Below, piece after piece: positions 8,396 through 15,712 of a stretch of DNA of 64,000 nt. The stretch is from Ruminococcaceae bacterium UBA5891 (lineage in GTDB: Bacteria > Bacillota > Clostridia > Oscillospirales > Acutalibacteraceae). The position numbers were made by a program, and so were the translations under genes. The notes under the pieces are model-generated. The model was not told where the DNA came from. It made no database searches and saw only the letters and a program-made list of their open reading frames with translations. The stretch's first letter is position 1, and each line of letters starts with the position of its first letter. The DNA is taken from positions 1 to 64,000 of the forward strand of contig DJET01000078.1 of assembly GCA_002431945.1 (NCBI GenBank), written 5' to 3'.

Positions 8396-9059
8396 TTAGT
8401 ATTCTCCCAAGCTCTTCGCTTAAATTATTGTAATATTCGTATTCCCGCACCTTTTCGGGTATATCCTCAAGCGCTTTTGCGCACTTTGCTATGCGGTTAT
8501 ACTGCTTTTTGATATACATAACACCGGCAGGGGTATCGGGGCTTATGCTGCCGATATAATAATACGCCTCAGCGTATTCCTTTGTTTTGCCCGCAAAGCG
8601 TACCGCCATTACCGAATAAAGCTTGCCGTTATCAAAAACAGGAATTTCCTTTTCTGCCATAAAGCCGTTTTCACACAAAAAGCGCCTTAATATTTCGGGC
8701 GAGGTGGTAGGCTGCAATATAAGCAGCTTATCGGCGTTTTTTAAAATATCAGCGCGGTCGATTATGCCGGATATCACTTCGCCGCCTATGCCTGCTATAA
8801 CGGCGGCGTCAAATTCATTAACGTCTATACCGTCAAATCCGTTGCAAAGCCTTGTATCAATTCCGCGAACGCCCGCAAACCTTATGTTTTCGCGCGCCTT
8901 TTCAAGCGGTTTTTCCCTTAAATCCGCTGCAATAACGCTTTTTGCAATACCGCTTTGTATAAGATAGATAGGCAGCCGCGCATGATCCGTACCAATATCG
9001 CAAACCCTTGCGCCAAACGGCACAAGGGCTGCAACGGTTTTAAGCCTTAAGCTTAGCAT
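8385..9059 (-). CDS. trmK: tRNA (adenine(22)-N1)-methyltransferase TrmK
   Basis: SAM-dependent enzyme that makes m1A22 in tRNA; 224 aa. Motif I is CDIGTDHARLPIYLI (about residues 20-34), followed by AADLREKPLEKA, AVIAGIGGEVI and the family motif LILQPTTSPEILRRFL. A C-terminal coiled helix pair is typical. Its start overlaps the stop of the DUF1858 gene by one base and its end overlaps rqcH, forming a tRNA-modification and quality-control operon. Confidence 0.93.
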   Translation of the reverse strand: MLSLRLKTVAALVPFGARVCDIGTDHARLPIYLIQSGIAKSVIAADLREKPLEKARENIRFAGVRGIDTRLCNGFDGIDVNEFDAAVIAGIGGEVISGIIDRADILKNADKLLILQPTTSPEILRRFLCENGFMAEKEIPVFDNGKLYSVMAVRFAGKTKEYAEAYYYIGSISPDTPAGVMYIKKQYNRIAKCAKALEDIPEKVREYEYYNNLSEELGRILNGV

Positions 9060-9259
9060 TATTTATTTTCAAAATGCTTGTTTAATTTTTCAAGCAGGGC
9101 GTCGCAGTCGGTTCCGTGAACCTCGCACGCCTGCTCGATGCTTTCACCGCGTGAAGCAGGGCAGCCGAGGCAGTGCATACCTATTTCAAAAAAGTATTCT
9201 GCGGCGCTGCTGTCAATATCAAGTACCTCGCCTATAAGCATATCCTTTGTGATTTTCAT
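9059..9259 (-). CDS. DUF1858 domain protein (small CxxC redox-type protein)
   Basis: A 66-residue protein of the DUF1858 family. The pattern KITKDMLIGEVLD, then IGMHCLGCPASRGESIEQAC, gives a CxxC motif at about residues 29-32 followed by a third Cys. Similar domains occur alone or fused to the hybrid-cluster protein and are suspected to act in redox or metal binding; the function is unproven. It lies 28 bases after yhaM and touches trmK, so it is co-transcribed. Confidence 0.85.
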   Translation of the reverse strand: MKITKDMLIGEVLDIDSSAAEYFFEIGMHCLGCPASRGESIEQACEVHGTDCDALLEKLNKHFENK

Positions 9260-9287
9260 TTTTAAAACCTTCCTTTTTATTTTATTA

Positions 9288-10259
9288 TTAGAATAACTTT
9301 GTGTTATTATTCAAATCTGTTCTTGTGTGGTTAAACAGCTTGCGGTTATCCATAGCCCAAATACGTGAGGAAAATTCTTCGGGATTTGTTGCGGCTACCG
9401 CTTCTCGCATTTCGTATACGCGCGAATCCATAAGGTCAAGCTCGCTTAAAAGCTCCGCCTCAATAAACATAGGTCTTACCGCTGCGCCGAACTCCGGATC
9501 GCCGTGGTGTGATAACACCATATGCTCAAGCAGCATTGCGGTTTTGGGGCTGATGTTAAGCTCTTCGGCGTATTTGTTAATAACCATAGCGCCCATTGCA
9601 AGGTGACCGAGCAGATTGCCCTCGTTTGAATAGCCGGTTGCAACGCCGGTATCCGCTACGTTAAATTCCTTAAGCTTTGCAATATCGTGCAGTATTGCGC
9701 CCGAAATTAAAAGCTCGCGGTCAACAAACGGATAAACCGTGCAAACGCCCTCTGCCAAACGTACTATTGAAAGCGTATGCATTAAAAGACCGCCGCGCAC
9801 AGCGTGGTGCAGCTTAAACGCCGCAGGCCAATATAAAAGCGGCAGGCGCTCGTCTTCAAGAATTGCAAGCACTATTCTTTTTAGGTCCTCGTCCTTAAAG
9901 CCTTCGGCAATGGAGTAAAGCTCGTTATACATCTGCTCGCCCGTATAATCGGCGGATTTAACATAATCAGATACGTTAACCCCGTCTTCGGGCGTTACAT
10001 GGCGTATACGGTCTATTTTAAGCTGATCCGAACCGTTATACTGCGAAACAACGCCGCGGATCTTTATAAGCTCGTTTACGGTGTATTCGCCGTGTAGCTC
10101 CGGCGAATAACGCCATAGCTTTGCGTTTATTTCACCGTCCGAATCCGAAAGGGTCATATCAAGATATGTATCGCCCTTTGAAGAAGTCTTTTTATCAATG
10201 CTTTTTATAAGGCAAAAGCCGTCTACAAGACCTTTATTGTCAACAGGAGTAAAGTTCAT
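9288..10259 (-). CDS. yhaM: 3'-5' exoribonuclease YhaM family protein (OB fold + HD domain)
   Basis: About 323 aa. I use the ATG at 10259 because GGAGCG lies five bases upstream; an ATG 30 bases further out is less well placed. An OB-fold nucleic-acid-binding domain (about residues 10-100) is followed by an HD domain with LLMHTLSIVRLAEGV, GAILHDIAKL and LEHMVLSHHGDPEFGA. YhaM trims RNA and DNA 3' ends in Bacillota. It follows purA by 16 bases and is likely in the same transcript. Confidence 0.9.
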   Translation of the reverse strand: MNFTPVDNKGLVDGFCLIKSIDKKTSSKGDTYLDMTLSDSDGEINAKLWRYSPELHGEYTVNELIKIRGVVSQYNGSDQLKIDRIRHVTPEDGVNVSDYVKSADYTGEQMYNELYSIAEGFKDEDLKRIVLAILEDERLPLLYWPAAFKLHHAVRGGLLMHTLSIVRLAEGVCTVYPFVDRELLISGAILHDIAKLKEFNVADTGVATGYSNEGNLLGHLAMGAMVINKYAEELNISPKTAMLLEHMVLSHHGDPEFGAAVRPMFIEAELLSELDLMDSRVYEMREAVAATNPEEFSSRIWAMDNRKLFNHTRTDLNNNTKLF

Positions 10260-10275
10260 AAATTCGCTCCGTTTC

Positions 10276-11553
10276 TCAGCCTTTAACAATTATATTTTCA
10301 CGTGCCGGACCGTTGCTTATCATAGCAATTTTAAAGCCGATCTCGTTTTCGATAAACTCAATATATTTGCGGCAGTTTTCTGGCAGCTTATCATATTCGG
10401 TTATGCCGGTAATATCGCACTTCCAACCGGGAAGAGCGGTAAATACGGGCTTTGCTTTTTCAAGCAGGGCGGTAACGGGGAAGTCCTTGGTTACCTTGCC
10501 GTCAATTTCGTAGCCGACGCAAACCTTGATTTCATCAAGATACGAAAGTGCGTCTATAACGGTAAGAACAGCGTGGGTTGTACCCTGAACCTCGCAGCCG
10601 TAACGGGTTGCAACACAGTCAAACCAGCCCATTCTGCGCGGTCTGCCGGTTGTGGCGCCGTATTCGCCGCCGTCTCCGCCGTGGTCGCGAAGCTGCGCCG
10701 CCTCTTCACCGAATATTTCGCTTACAAACGCTCCCGCACCCACAGCCGAGGAATAAGCCTTAATAACCGTGTATATTTCCTTAATGGAATAGGGGGGAAG
10801 ACCAGCGCCCACAGCGCCGTAGCCTGCAATTGTGTTTGAAGAGGTTACCATGGGGTAAATGCCGTGGTCTGTATCCTTAAGGGTGCCGAGCTGCCCTTCC
10901 AAAAGCACGGTTTTGCCGGCCTTGTTCGCTTCGTAAAGGAATTTTCTTACATCGCCCACAAACGGCGCTATGCCTTTGCGCCATTCCATCATTTGATTAA
11001 AAATGTCGTCAACCTTAAGCGGCTCTTTATGATAAAGATTTTCAATAAGTATGTTTTTAACCTCAAGCACGCGTTCAAGCTTTTCGCGAAGGCGCTCTTC
11101 GTCAAACAGCTCGCATACCTGAAAACCGATTTTTGCATATTTATCGGAATAAAAGGGAGCAATTCCCGATTTTGTAGAACCGAAGCTTGCTTTACCGAGG
11201 CGCTCTTCCTCGTACATATCAAAAAGCACGTGATACGGCATTACCATCTGGCAGCGCTCGGATACCATAAGCTTAGGCGCAGGTACTCCGCGCGATACAA
11301 CCTCGTTATACTCCTTAAGCAGCTTGTCAATATCAAGCGCAACGCCGTTGCCTATACAGTTTGTTACGCCTTCGTTAAAAACGCCCGACGGCAATGTGTG
11401 CAACGCAAATTTACCGTATTTGTTTTTAATAGTATGACCTGCGTTTGCGCCGCCCTGAAAGCGCACCACCGCGTCTGCGTTTCCGGCGAGCATATCGGTA
11501 ATTTTACCCTTGCCCTCGTCGCCCCAGTTTGCGCCTACTACTGCTTTTACCAT
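10276..11553 (-). CDS. purA: Adenylosuccinate synthetase
   Basis: Catalyses the GTP-dependent step from IMP and aspartate to adenylosuccinate in AMP synthesis; 425 aa, the usual length. Motifs are the N-terminal GANWGDEGKGKITD (catalytic Asp and phosphate loop), FQGGANAGHTI (catalytic His), GNGVALD and TGRPRRMGWFD. A near-consensus promoter (11604-11632) precedes it. A perfect palindrome (11581-11599) overlaps the expected start of transcription, so control by a repressor or by an RNA hairpin is plausible. Confidence 0.97.
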   Translation of the reverse strand: MVKAVVGANWGDEGKGKITDMLAGNADAVVRFQGGANAGHTIKNKYGKFALHTLPSGVFNEGVTNCIGNGVALDIDKLLKEYNEVVSRGVPAPKLMVSERCQMVMPYHVLFDMYEEERLGKASFGSTKSGIAPFYSDKYAKIGFQVCELFDEERLREKLERVLEVKNILIENLYHKEPLKVDDIFNQMMEWRKGIAPFVGDVRKFLYEANKAGKTVLLEGQLGTLKDTDHGIYPMVTSSNTIAGYGAVGAGLPPYSIKEIYTVIKAYSSAVGAGAFVSEIFGEEAAQLRDHGGDGGEYGATTGRPRRMGWFDCVATRYGCEVQGTTHAVLTVIDALSYLDEIKVCVGYEIDGKVTKDFPVTALLEKAKPVFTALPGWKCDITGITEYDKLPENCRKYIEFIENEIGFKIAMISNGPARENIIVKG

Positions 11554-11580
11554 AATTCAAGTCCCCATTTATTATTATAG

Positions 11581-11599
11581 TGTAACTGACACAGTTACA
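11581..11599. promoter_or_regulatory. Candidate operator or 5' hairpin at the purA start site
   Basis: Perfect inverted repeat TGTAACTG-ACA-CAGTTACA (19 bases) lying just downstream of the purA -10 box, so it covers the predicted +1. It does not resemble the B. subtilis PurBox. No matching regulator gene is identified in the window. It could be an operator or an mRNA 5' stem. Confidence 0.6.
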
Positions 11600-11603
11600 G
11601 TTA

Positions 11604-11632
11604 ATTATACAATGTATTATACAAAAATTCAA
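11604..11632 (-). promoter_or_regulatory. Sigma-A promoter of purA
   Basis: Minus strand TTGAAT (11627-11632), 17-base spacer, TATAAT (11604-11609). The -35 box directly abuts the terminator of the upstream DUF1893 operon. Confidence 0.8.
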
Positions 11633-11653
11633 GGCTTAAATTTAATTTAAGCC
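11633..11653 (-). terminator. Terminator of the aldo/keto reductase-ECF-DUF1893 operon
   Basis: Nine-base-pair stem GGCTTAAAT / ATTTAAGCC (11633-11641 with 11645-11653), followed on the minus strand by TTGAATTTTTG. AT-rich but well placed, 21 bases after the DUF1893 stop. Confidence 0.65.
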
Positions 11654-11673
11654 GTTAAGATTTTTGACCGCGC

Positions 11674-12087
11674 TTATTTTTTGTATTTTCCTGTTTTTTT
11701 CATTATTGCGTTTACGCCTTCTTCAATATTATCGGTGCCGAAAACTGTTTGCTCCATAGGGCAGGGCCCCGTATTATCGCGGTTCATAATGCGCTCGGTA
11801 CGGTTTTTAAATTTAACGCTTACGCCGTGCTTTTTAAGCAGTGCTTCGGCGCTTTCGGATAATGTTACGGCAAAAACATCGGTAATGCCTAAGTGTATCA
11901 TAAGCATTGCCGCCGCCTTGCCCACAACCCTGTCCGCCGCGGAAAAGCCGGAAATATCGGCGCCGCTTTCTATAAGCTCGGTCAGAGGAGCTACTCCGCG
12001 TTTATCGCTTGTTATAACCTTACCGTTTTTGCAAAGTGCGACCGAATGTGTGCCGAGTGAATTTACAGCTGTTTCAAGATCTGTCAT
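11674..12087 (-). CDS. DUF1893 family protein (deaminase-like fold)
   Basis: A 137-residue DUF1893 protein, a family with a structure related to cytidine deaminases but no assigned reaction. Conserved features are LCKNGKVITSDKRGVAPL (about 18-35), VVGKAAAMLMIHLGITDVFA (54-73) and NRDNTGPCPMEQTV, with Cys109 and Glu112 as candidate catalytic residues. The ATG overlaps the ECF S-component gene by 14 bases, so the two are probably translationally coupled. This points to a salvaged small molecule as the substrate, which is inference only. Confidence 0.85.
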   Translation of the reverse strand: MTDLETAVNSLGTHSVALCKNGKVITSDKRGVAPLTELIESGADISGFSAADRVVGKAAAMLMIHLGITDVFAVTLSESAEALLKKHGVSVKFKNRTERIMNRDNTGPCPMEQTVFGTDNIEEGVNAIMKKTGKYKK

Positions 12088-12664
12088 TTTGCTTTTCCTT
12101 TACAAGTAATTTGTTTAAAATAATTACCGCAAGCGGCACAATAACAGCCTGAAGCAAAAGCCCCGGAATACCAAGCTTGATCTGTTTCCAAACCGTCGCC
12201 GCCGTAAGCGCGGTAAAGCGTGAAAACAAGAAAACGGAAAGCAGGAAAAAGCCTCTGCCGCAAAGCTCGGCTGCGAATACCGCCGGAAAAACGAAGAGAG
12301 GCTTTTCGGCAATTTTTTTAACGAATAAGCCCGAAACCGCGGCAAAAATGCAAAGCTCCGCCGCCATAAACGGCAAGCGTGCAAGAGGCGGCATAGGGGA
12401 GCCGATTGCCGAGGTTATAACAAAGCTTGCAATAGGCGAGAGAAGACCGATCGCCGCGCCCCATAGGCTGCCGAGCAGACAGCCGCCGAGCAAAACCGGC
12501 AGATACATAGGTAAAAGCATTATTCCTGCGCTTTGACCGAATGTTAAATGCGCAAGCTGCGGCAAAATTAACGCAAGCGCGATTATTCCTGCGGATATAA
12601 GCGCCTTTACCGTAATTTTCACTTTAAACGAAGCGTTGTTTTTTACAAGTGCGTTTTCAATCAT
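12074..12664 (-). CDS. ECF transporter S component, substrate unknown
   Basis: About 196 aa with five to six hydrophobic helices, typical of substrate-binding S components of energy-coupling-factor importers. The ATG at 12664 is chosen because AAGGAG lies nine bases upstream, and it overlaps the end of the aldo/keto reductase gene by eight bases. The pattern LISAGIIALALILPQLAHLTFG then MLLPMYLPVLLGGCLLG supports the family. No EcfA/EcfT genes are nearby, so it probably uses a shared energising module (group II). Ligand not identifiable. Confidence 0.8.
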   Translation of the reverse strand: MIENALVKNNASFKVKITVKALISAGIIALALILPQLAHLTFGQSAGIMLLPMYLPVLLGGCLLGSLWGAAIGLLSPIASFVITSAIGSPMPPLARLPFMAAELCIFAAVSGLFVKKIAEKPLFVFPAVFAAELCGRGFFLLSVFLFSRFTALTAATVWKQIKLGIPGLLLQAVIVPLAVIILNKLLVKEKQNDRS

Positions 12665-13790
12665 TATTGTTATCTCCTTTTTCAAATTCTTTTGCCACAT
12701 CGTCTAAAAGCTTGCGTATCGGCAAATGCTGGGGACATGAACGCTCGCATTTTCCGCATTTAATACAGTCCGAAGCTTTTCCGCGGTGCTGTGTGAAAAC
12801 CTCGTTATAATAATAATCGGCATTCCAGTCGTGATAGATCTGCTTTGAGTTAAGGCAGGAAAACAGGTCGGGAATTGAGATGTGCTTAGGGCAACCGTCT
12901 GTACAGTAGCGGCAGGCGGTGCAGGGAATTAAATGCATTGAACGGAATATTTCGCAAACCCTGGCAACTGCGGCACGCTCGGTTTCGTCGAGCGGCTTAA
13001 AATCCTTCATATAGGATAAATTGTCCTGCATTTGCTCCATATTGCTCATACCCGAAAGCACCATCATAACGCCGTCTATACCTGCGGCAAAACGAATGGC
13101 ATAGCTTGCAGGGCTTCCGCCGTGCAGCTCCTCAAGCACCTTTTTTGCGTCTTCCGGCAGATTGACAAGATTACCGCCCTTTACAGGCTCCATTACTATA
13201 ATGGGCTTGCCGTGCTTTTTGCAGATATCGGCGCATTTGCGCGCCTGTACCGCAGGATCGTCAAAATCCACATAGTTCAGCTGTATCTGAACAACCTCTA
13301 CCTGCGGGTATTCGTTTAAAATTTCGTCAAGCACATCGGCGGTATCGTGAAACGAAATTCCCATATGCTTTATTTTTCCTGCCGCCTTTAATTCCAAGGC
13401 CTGCTCATACGCGCGGCATTTTTTATATTTTTCAAAAATGCTTTTGCTTTGCGCGTGCATAAGGTAAAAATCAAAATAATCGGTACCGCAGGAAGCAAGC
13501 TGTTTTTCAAACAGCGGGAGTATTTCTTCTTCTTTATTAAAAAGCGAGGTTGAAAGCTTATTTGTGAGTATAAAGCTTTCGCGCGGATACCGTTTTACAA
13601 TGCATTCGCGTATGGCGGTTTCGCTTTGACCGCCTATGTAAACGCGCGCGGTATCAAAGTAATTAAAGCCCTGCTCCATAAAGCTGTCAACCATTTTGCA
13701 AAATTCGGTACAGTCAACCTTTTCGCCGTTCATAGGCAATCGCATACAACCGAAACCGAAATTCTTTTTAACATTTTCAAATTTCTTCAT
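12657..13790 (-). CDS. Aldo/keto reductase with C-terminal 4Fe-4S ferredoxin-type domain
   Basis: NAD(P)H-type TIM-barrel oxidoreductase (about 377 aa) fused to a ferredoxin domain. The barrel starts FGFGCMRLPM; the catalytic Asp and Tyr lie in YFDTARVYIGG, Lys in FILTNKL and His in YLMHA. The C-terminus has CTACRYCTDGCP and CIKCGKCERSCPQHLP, two cysteine clusters. The ATG at 13790 is nine bases after GAGGGG; another at 13796 is too close to the ribosome site, and the open frame continues to 13946 without homology. First gene of a three-gene overlapping operon. Substrate unknown. Confidence 0.9.
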   Translation of the reverse strand: MKKFENVKKNFGFGCMRLPMNGEKVDCTEFCKMVDSFMEQGFNYFDTARVYIGGQSETAIRECIVKRYPRESFILTNKLSTSLFNKEEEILPLFEKQLASCGTDYFDFYLMHAQSKSIFEKYKKCRAYEQALELKAAGKIKHMGISFHDTADVLDEILNEYPQVEVVQIQLNYVDFDDPAVQARKCADICKKHGKPIIVMEPVKGGNLVNLPEDAKKVLEELHGGSPASYAIRFAAGIDGVMMVLSGMSNMEQMQDNLSYMKDFKPLDETERAAVARVCEIFRSMHLIPCTACRYCTDGCPKHISIPDLFSCLNSKQIYHDWNADYYYNEVFTQHRGKASDCIKCGKCERSCPQHLPIRKLLDDVAKEFEKGDNNND

Positions 13791-13820
13791 AAGCATCAGC
13801 CCCTCTTTATGTTTATATAA

Positions 13821-13850
13821 ATTATATAATAGTATGCCGCATATATTCAA
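13821..13850 (-). promoter_or_regulatory. Sigma-A promoter of the aldo/keto reductase operon
   Basis: Minus strand TTGAAT (13845-13850), 18-base spacer, TATAAT (13821-13826). The next gene start is about 30 bases downstream. Confidence 0.7.
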
Positions 13851-13885
13851 TAGATAAATTTTAAATTTTTTTAAACTTACCGTGC

Positions 13886-13902
13886 CATACCGTATGGGTA
13901 TG
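13886..13902. promoter_or_regulatory. Nested inverted repeats upstream of the aldo/keto reductase promoter
   Basis: CATACC (13886-13891) and GGTATG (13897-13902) form an inverted repeat, with a second perfect one, CATAC-C-GTATG, at 13886-13896. It lies about 36 bases upstream of the -35 box. Possible activator site; no regulator assigned. Confidence 0.35.
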
Positions 13903-13912
13903 ATCAAGATAT

Positions 13913-13955
13913 AAAAAACCGACGCAGTGCGGAGTGTTCTCGGCATCTGCGTCGG
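13913..13955 (-). terminator. Terminator of the TetR/ABC exporter operon
   Basis: Nine-base-pair stem CCGACGCAG / CTGCGTCGG (13919-13927 with 13947-13955), followed on the minus strand by TTTTTT (13913-13918). Lies 27 bases after the last exporter gene. Confidence 0.85.
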
Positions 13956-13981
13956 GCTTTAAATTTTGTAAATAAACGGCT

Positions 13982-15712
13982 TTACAGCTTCCAGTCTACG
14001 CTTTGTTTTTTACTGCCTATAAAGTCGGCATAAATGCCGGGCTTTGCAATTAACTGACTGTGGCTGCCCTGCTGAACTATACGCCCCTTGTCAATAACCA
14101 ATATATTATCGGCGTTGCGAACCGTTTTAAGGTGGTGCGCAATCATAATAACGGTCTTGTCGCGCGTAAGCTTTTCAATTGCTTTTTGCAGCTTATCCTC
14201 GTTTTCGGGGTCAACGTTTGCGGTTGCCTCGTCTAAAATTATGATCGGCGCGTTTTTAAGTATTGCGCGTGCAATTGAAATACGCTGCTTTTCACCGCCC
14301 GAAAGGCTTGCGCCGCCTTCGCCTATGACGGTGTTGTAGCCGTTTGGCAGGCTTTCGATAAAATCATCGCAGCAGGCGGCTTTTGCCGCCGCCTTAACCT
14401 CTTCGTGCGTTGCTTCGGGGCACCCGAATTTAATGTTGTTTTCCACCGTATCGGCAAAAAGATATACGTTTTGAAAAACTATGCTTATTTGATTCATTAG
14501 GGATTCAAGCGTATAATCCTTAACGTTATATCCGCCTATTTTTACACTGCCGCTGTCTGTATCCCAAAAGCGCGCTATAAGGTTGCAGAATGTTGTTTTG
14601 CCGCTGCCTGATGGCCCTATTACAGCCGTTGTGCTTTTATCGGGCAGGGTTACGGAAATATCGCGCAGAACAGGCTTTTGCTCGTATGAGAAGCTTACGT
14701 TTTCAAAAACAACGGTATGATTCTTCGGGTTCAGCTCCCTGCCGTTTTCGTCCATACGCGGCATATCCTCCGTTTTTTGCGTGCGGTCGATAGCGGCGGC
14801 GGCAAGCCGCAGCATAGAAACGCCCATACCGAAGGCCTTTATTTGGTTGAACACAAGAAACGACATTACAATGACCGTAAGTGCGTTTGCAAGACTCATA
14901 CCGCCGTTTATCCAAAGCAATATTGCCGCAAGCATCATACCTACGCCGGCAATTTGCAGCACCGCCTCCTGAAGCGCGGTATACGGCGTAAGTATTTTTG
15001 TAACCTCAATATTGCTGCGGCGGTTGTATTCAAGCGCGTTTTGCAGCTTTTTATCGCCCTTGCCCGCAAGATTAAAGGATTTTATTACGCTCATACCCTG
15101 AATGTTTTCAAGCACGGCTTCGGTAAGGGCGGTCTGCGATTTTTGCATATCGTCGGCAATAACAGCCGACTTTTTTTCCATTGCGGACACAATGCAGAGG
15201 TACAGCATAATTCCCGCAATAGCAATAAGCCCTATGCGCCAATCGAAAATGAGAATAAGCACCGCAAACACCGCGGTTGTAATAAGACCTCCGAGAATGT
15301 TTACAAGCACCATAGGTACCATACTTTCAATGCTGCCTATAACCGTTGTGCATACACCCGAAACCTGACCTAAGCTGTTTTTATTAAAGAAGCCCATAGG
15401 TACGCTTTTAAGGCGGTTTGCAATAGAAATTCTGCTGTCCGCCGCCATAAAATATCCTGCGTGGGTTTGAAGCATTTTTGAAAAGCTTGCGCTTACGGCA
15501 CCGCCGAAAATTGCAACGATCTCGCACACAAGCACTATCAAGGCGGGTTTGACGCTGTTTTCGCCGCTTGTAAGGGCAAGAACAATAAAGTATATTGCCG
15601 CCACCCCAAACATTTGCAGAACAGCGTTTAAAAAGCCCACCGCAACGGATTTATTTATATTTTTGCTTTCATTTCCGGCAAAACGCCGTATTTTACGAAA
15701 TGCCTCGATCAT
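13982..15712 (-). CDS. ABC exporter, fused membrane and ATPase domains (second half-transporter)
   Basis: A 576-residue half-transporter with an N-terminal six-helix type-1 exporter domain and a C-terminal nucleotide-binding domain. Motifs are Walker A GPSGSGKTT, signature LSGGEKQR and Walker B IIILDEAT; the switch His is in MIAHHL. The ATG at 15712 overlaps the stop of the preceding ABC gene (ATGA), so the pair is translationally coupled and probably forms a heterodimer. Such pairs with a TetR gene usually export drugs, lipids or peptides. The substrate is unknown. Confidence 0.9.
   Translation of the reverse strand: MIEAFRKIRRFAGNESKNINKSVAVGFLNAVLQMFGVAAIYFIVLALTSGENSVKPALIVLVCEIVAIFGGAVSASFSKMLQTHAGYFMAADSRISIANRLKSVPMGFFNKNSLGQVSGVCTTVIGSIESMVPMVLVNILGGLITTAVFAVLILIFDWRIGLIAIAGIMLYLCIVSAMEKKSAVIADDMQKSQTALTEAVLENIQGMSVIKSFNLAGKGDKKLQNALEYNRRSNIEVTKILTPYTALQEAVLQIAGVGMMLAAILLWINGGMSLANALTVIVMSFLVFNQIKAFGMGVSMLRLAAAAIDRTQKTEDMPRMDENGRELNPKNHTVVFENVSFSYEQKPVLRDISVTLPDKSTTAVIGPSGSGKTTFCNLIARFWDTDSGSVKIGGYNVKDYTLESLMNQISIVFQNVYLFADTVENNIKFGCPEATHEEVKAAAKAACCDDFIESLPNGYNTVIGEGGASLSGGEKQRISIARAILKNAPIIILDEATANVDPENEDKLQKAIEKLTRDKTVIMIAHHLKTVRNADNILVIDKGRIVQQGSHSQLIAKPGIYADFIGSKKQSVDWKL

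Noticed and set aside
10864..11580. Plus-strand open frame of 238 codons opposite purA
   Set aside because: Lies wholly antisense to the clearly conserved purA, has no ribosome site and no family resemblance; it reflects codon bias of the real gene.
13791..13946. 52-codon upstream extension of the aldo/keto reductase
   Set aside because: Covers the promoter and upstream inverted repeat and reaches the neighbouring terminator; the conserved protein starts at 13790 with a ribosome site.
14717..15373. Plus-strand open frame of 218 codons inside the ABC exporter gene
   Set aside because: Antisense shadow of a gene with complete ABC motifs; composition unlike a real protein (Arg/His/Tyr-rich).
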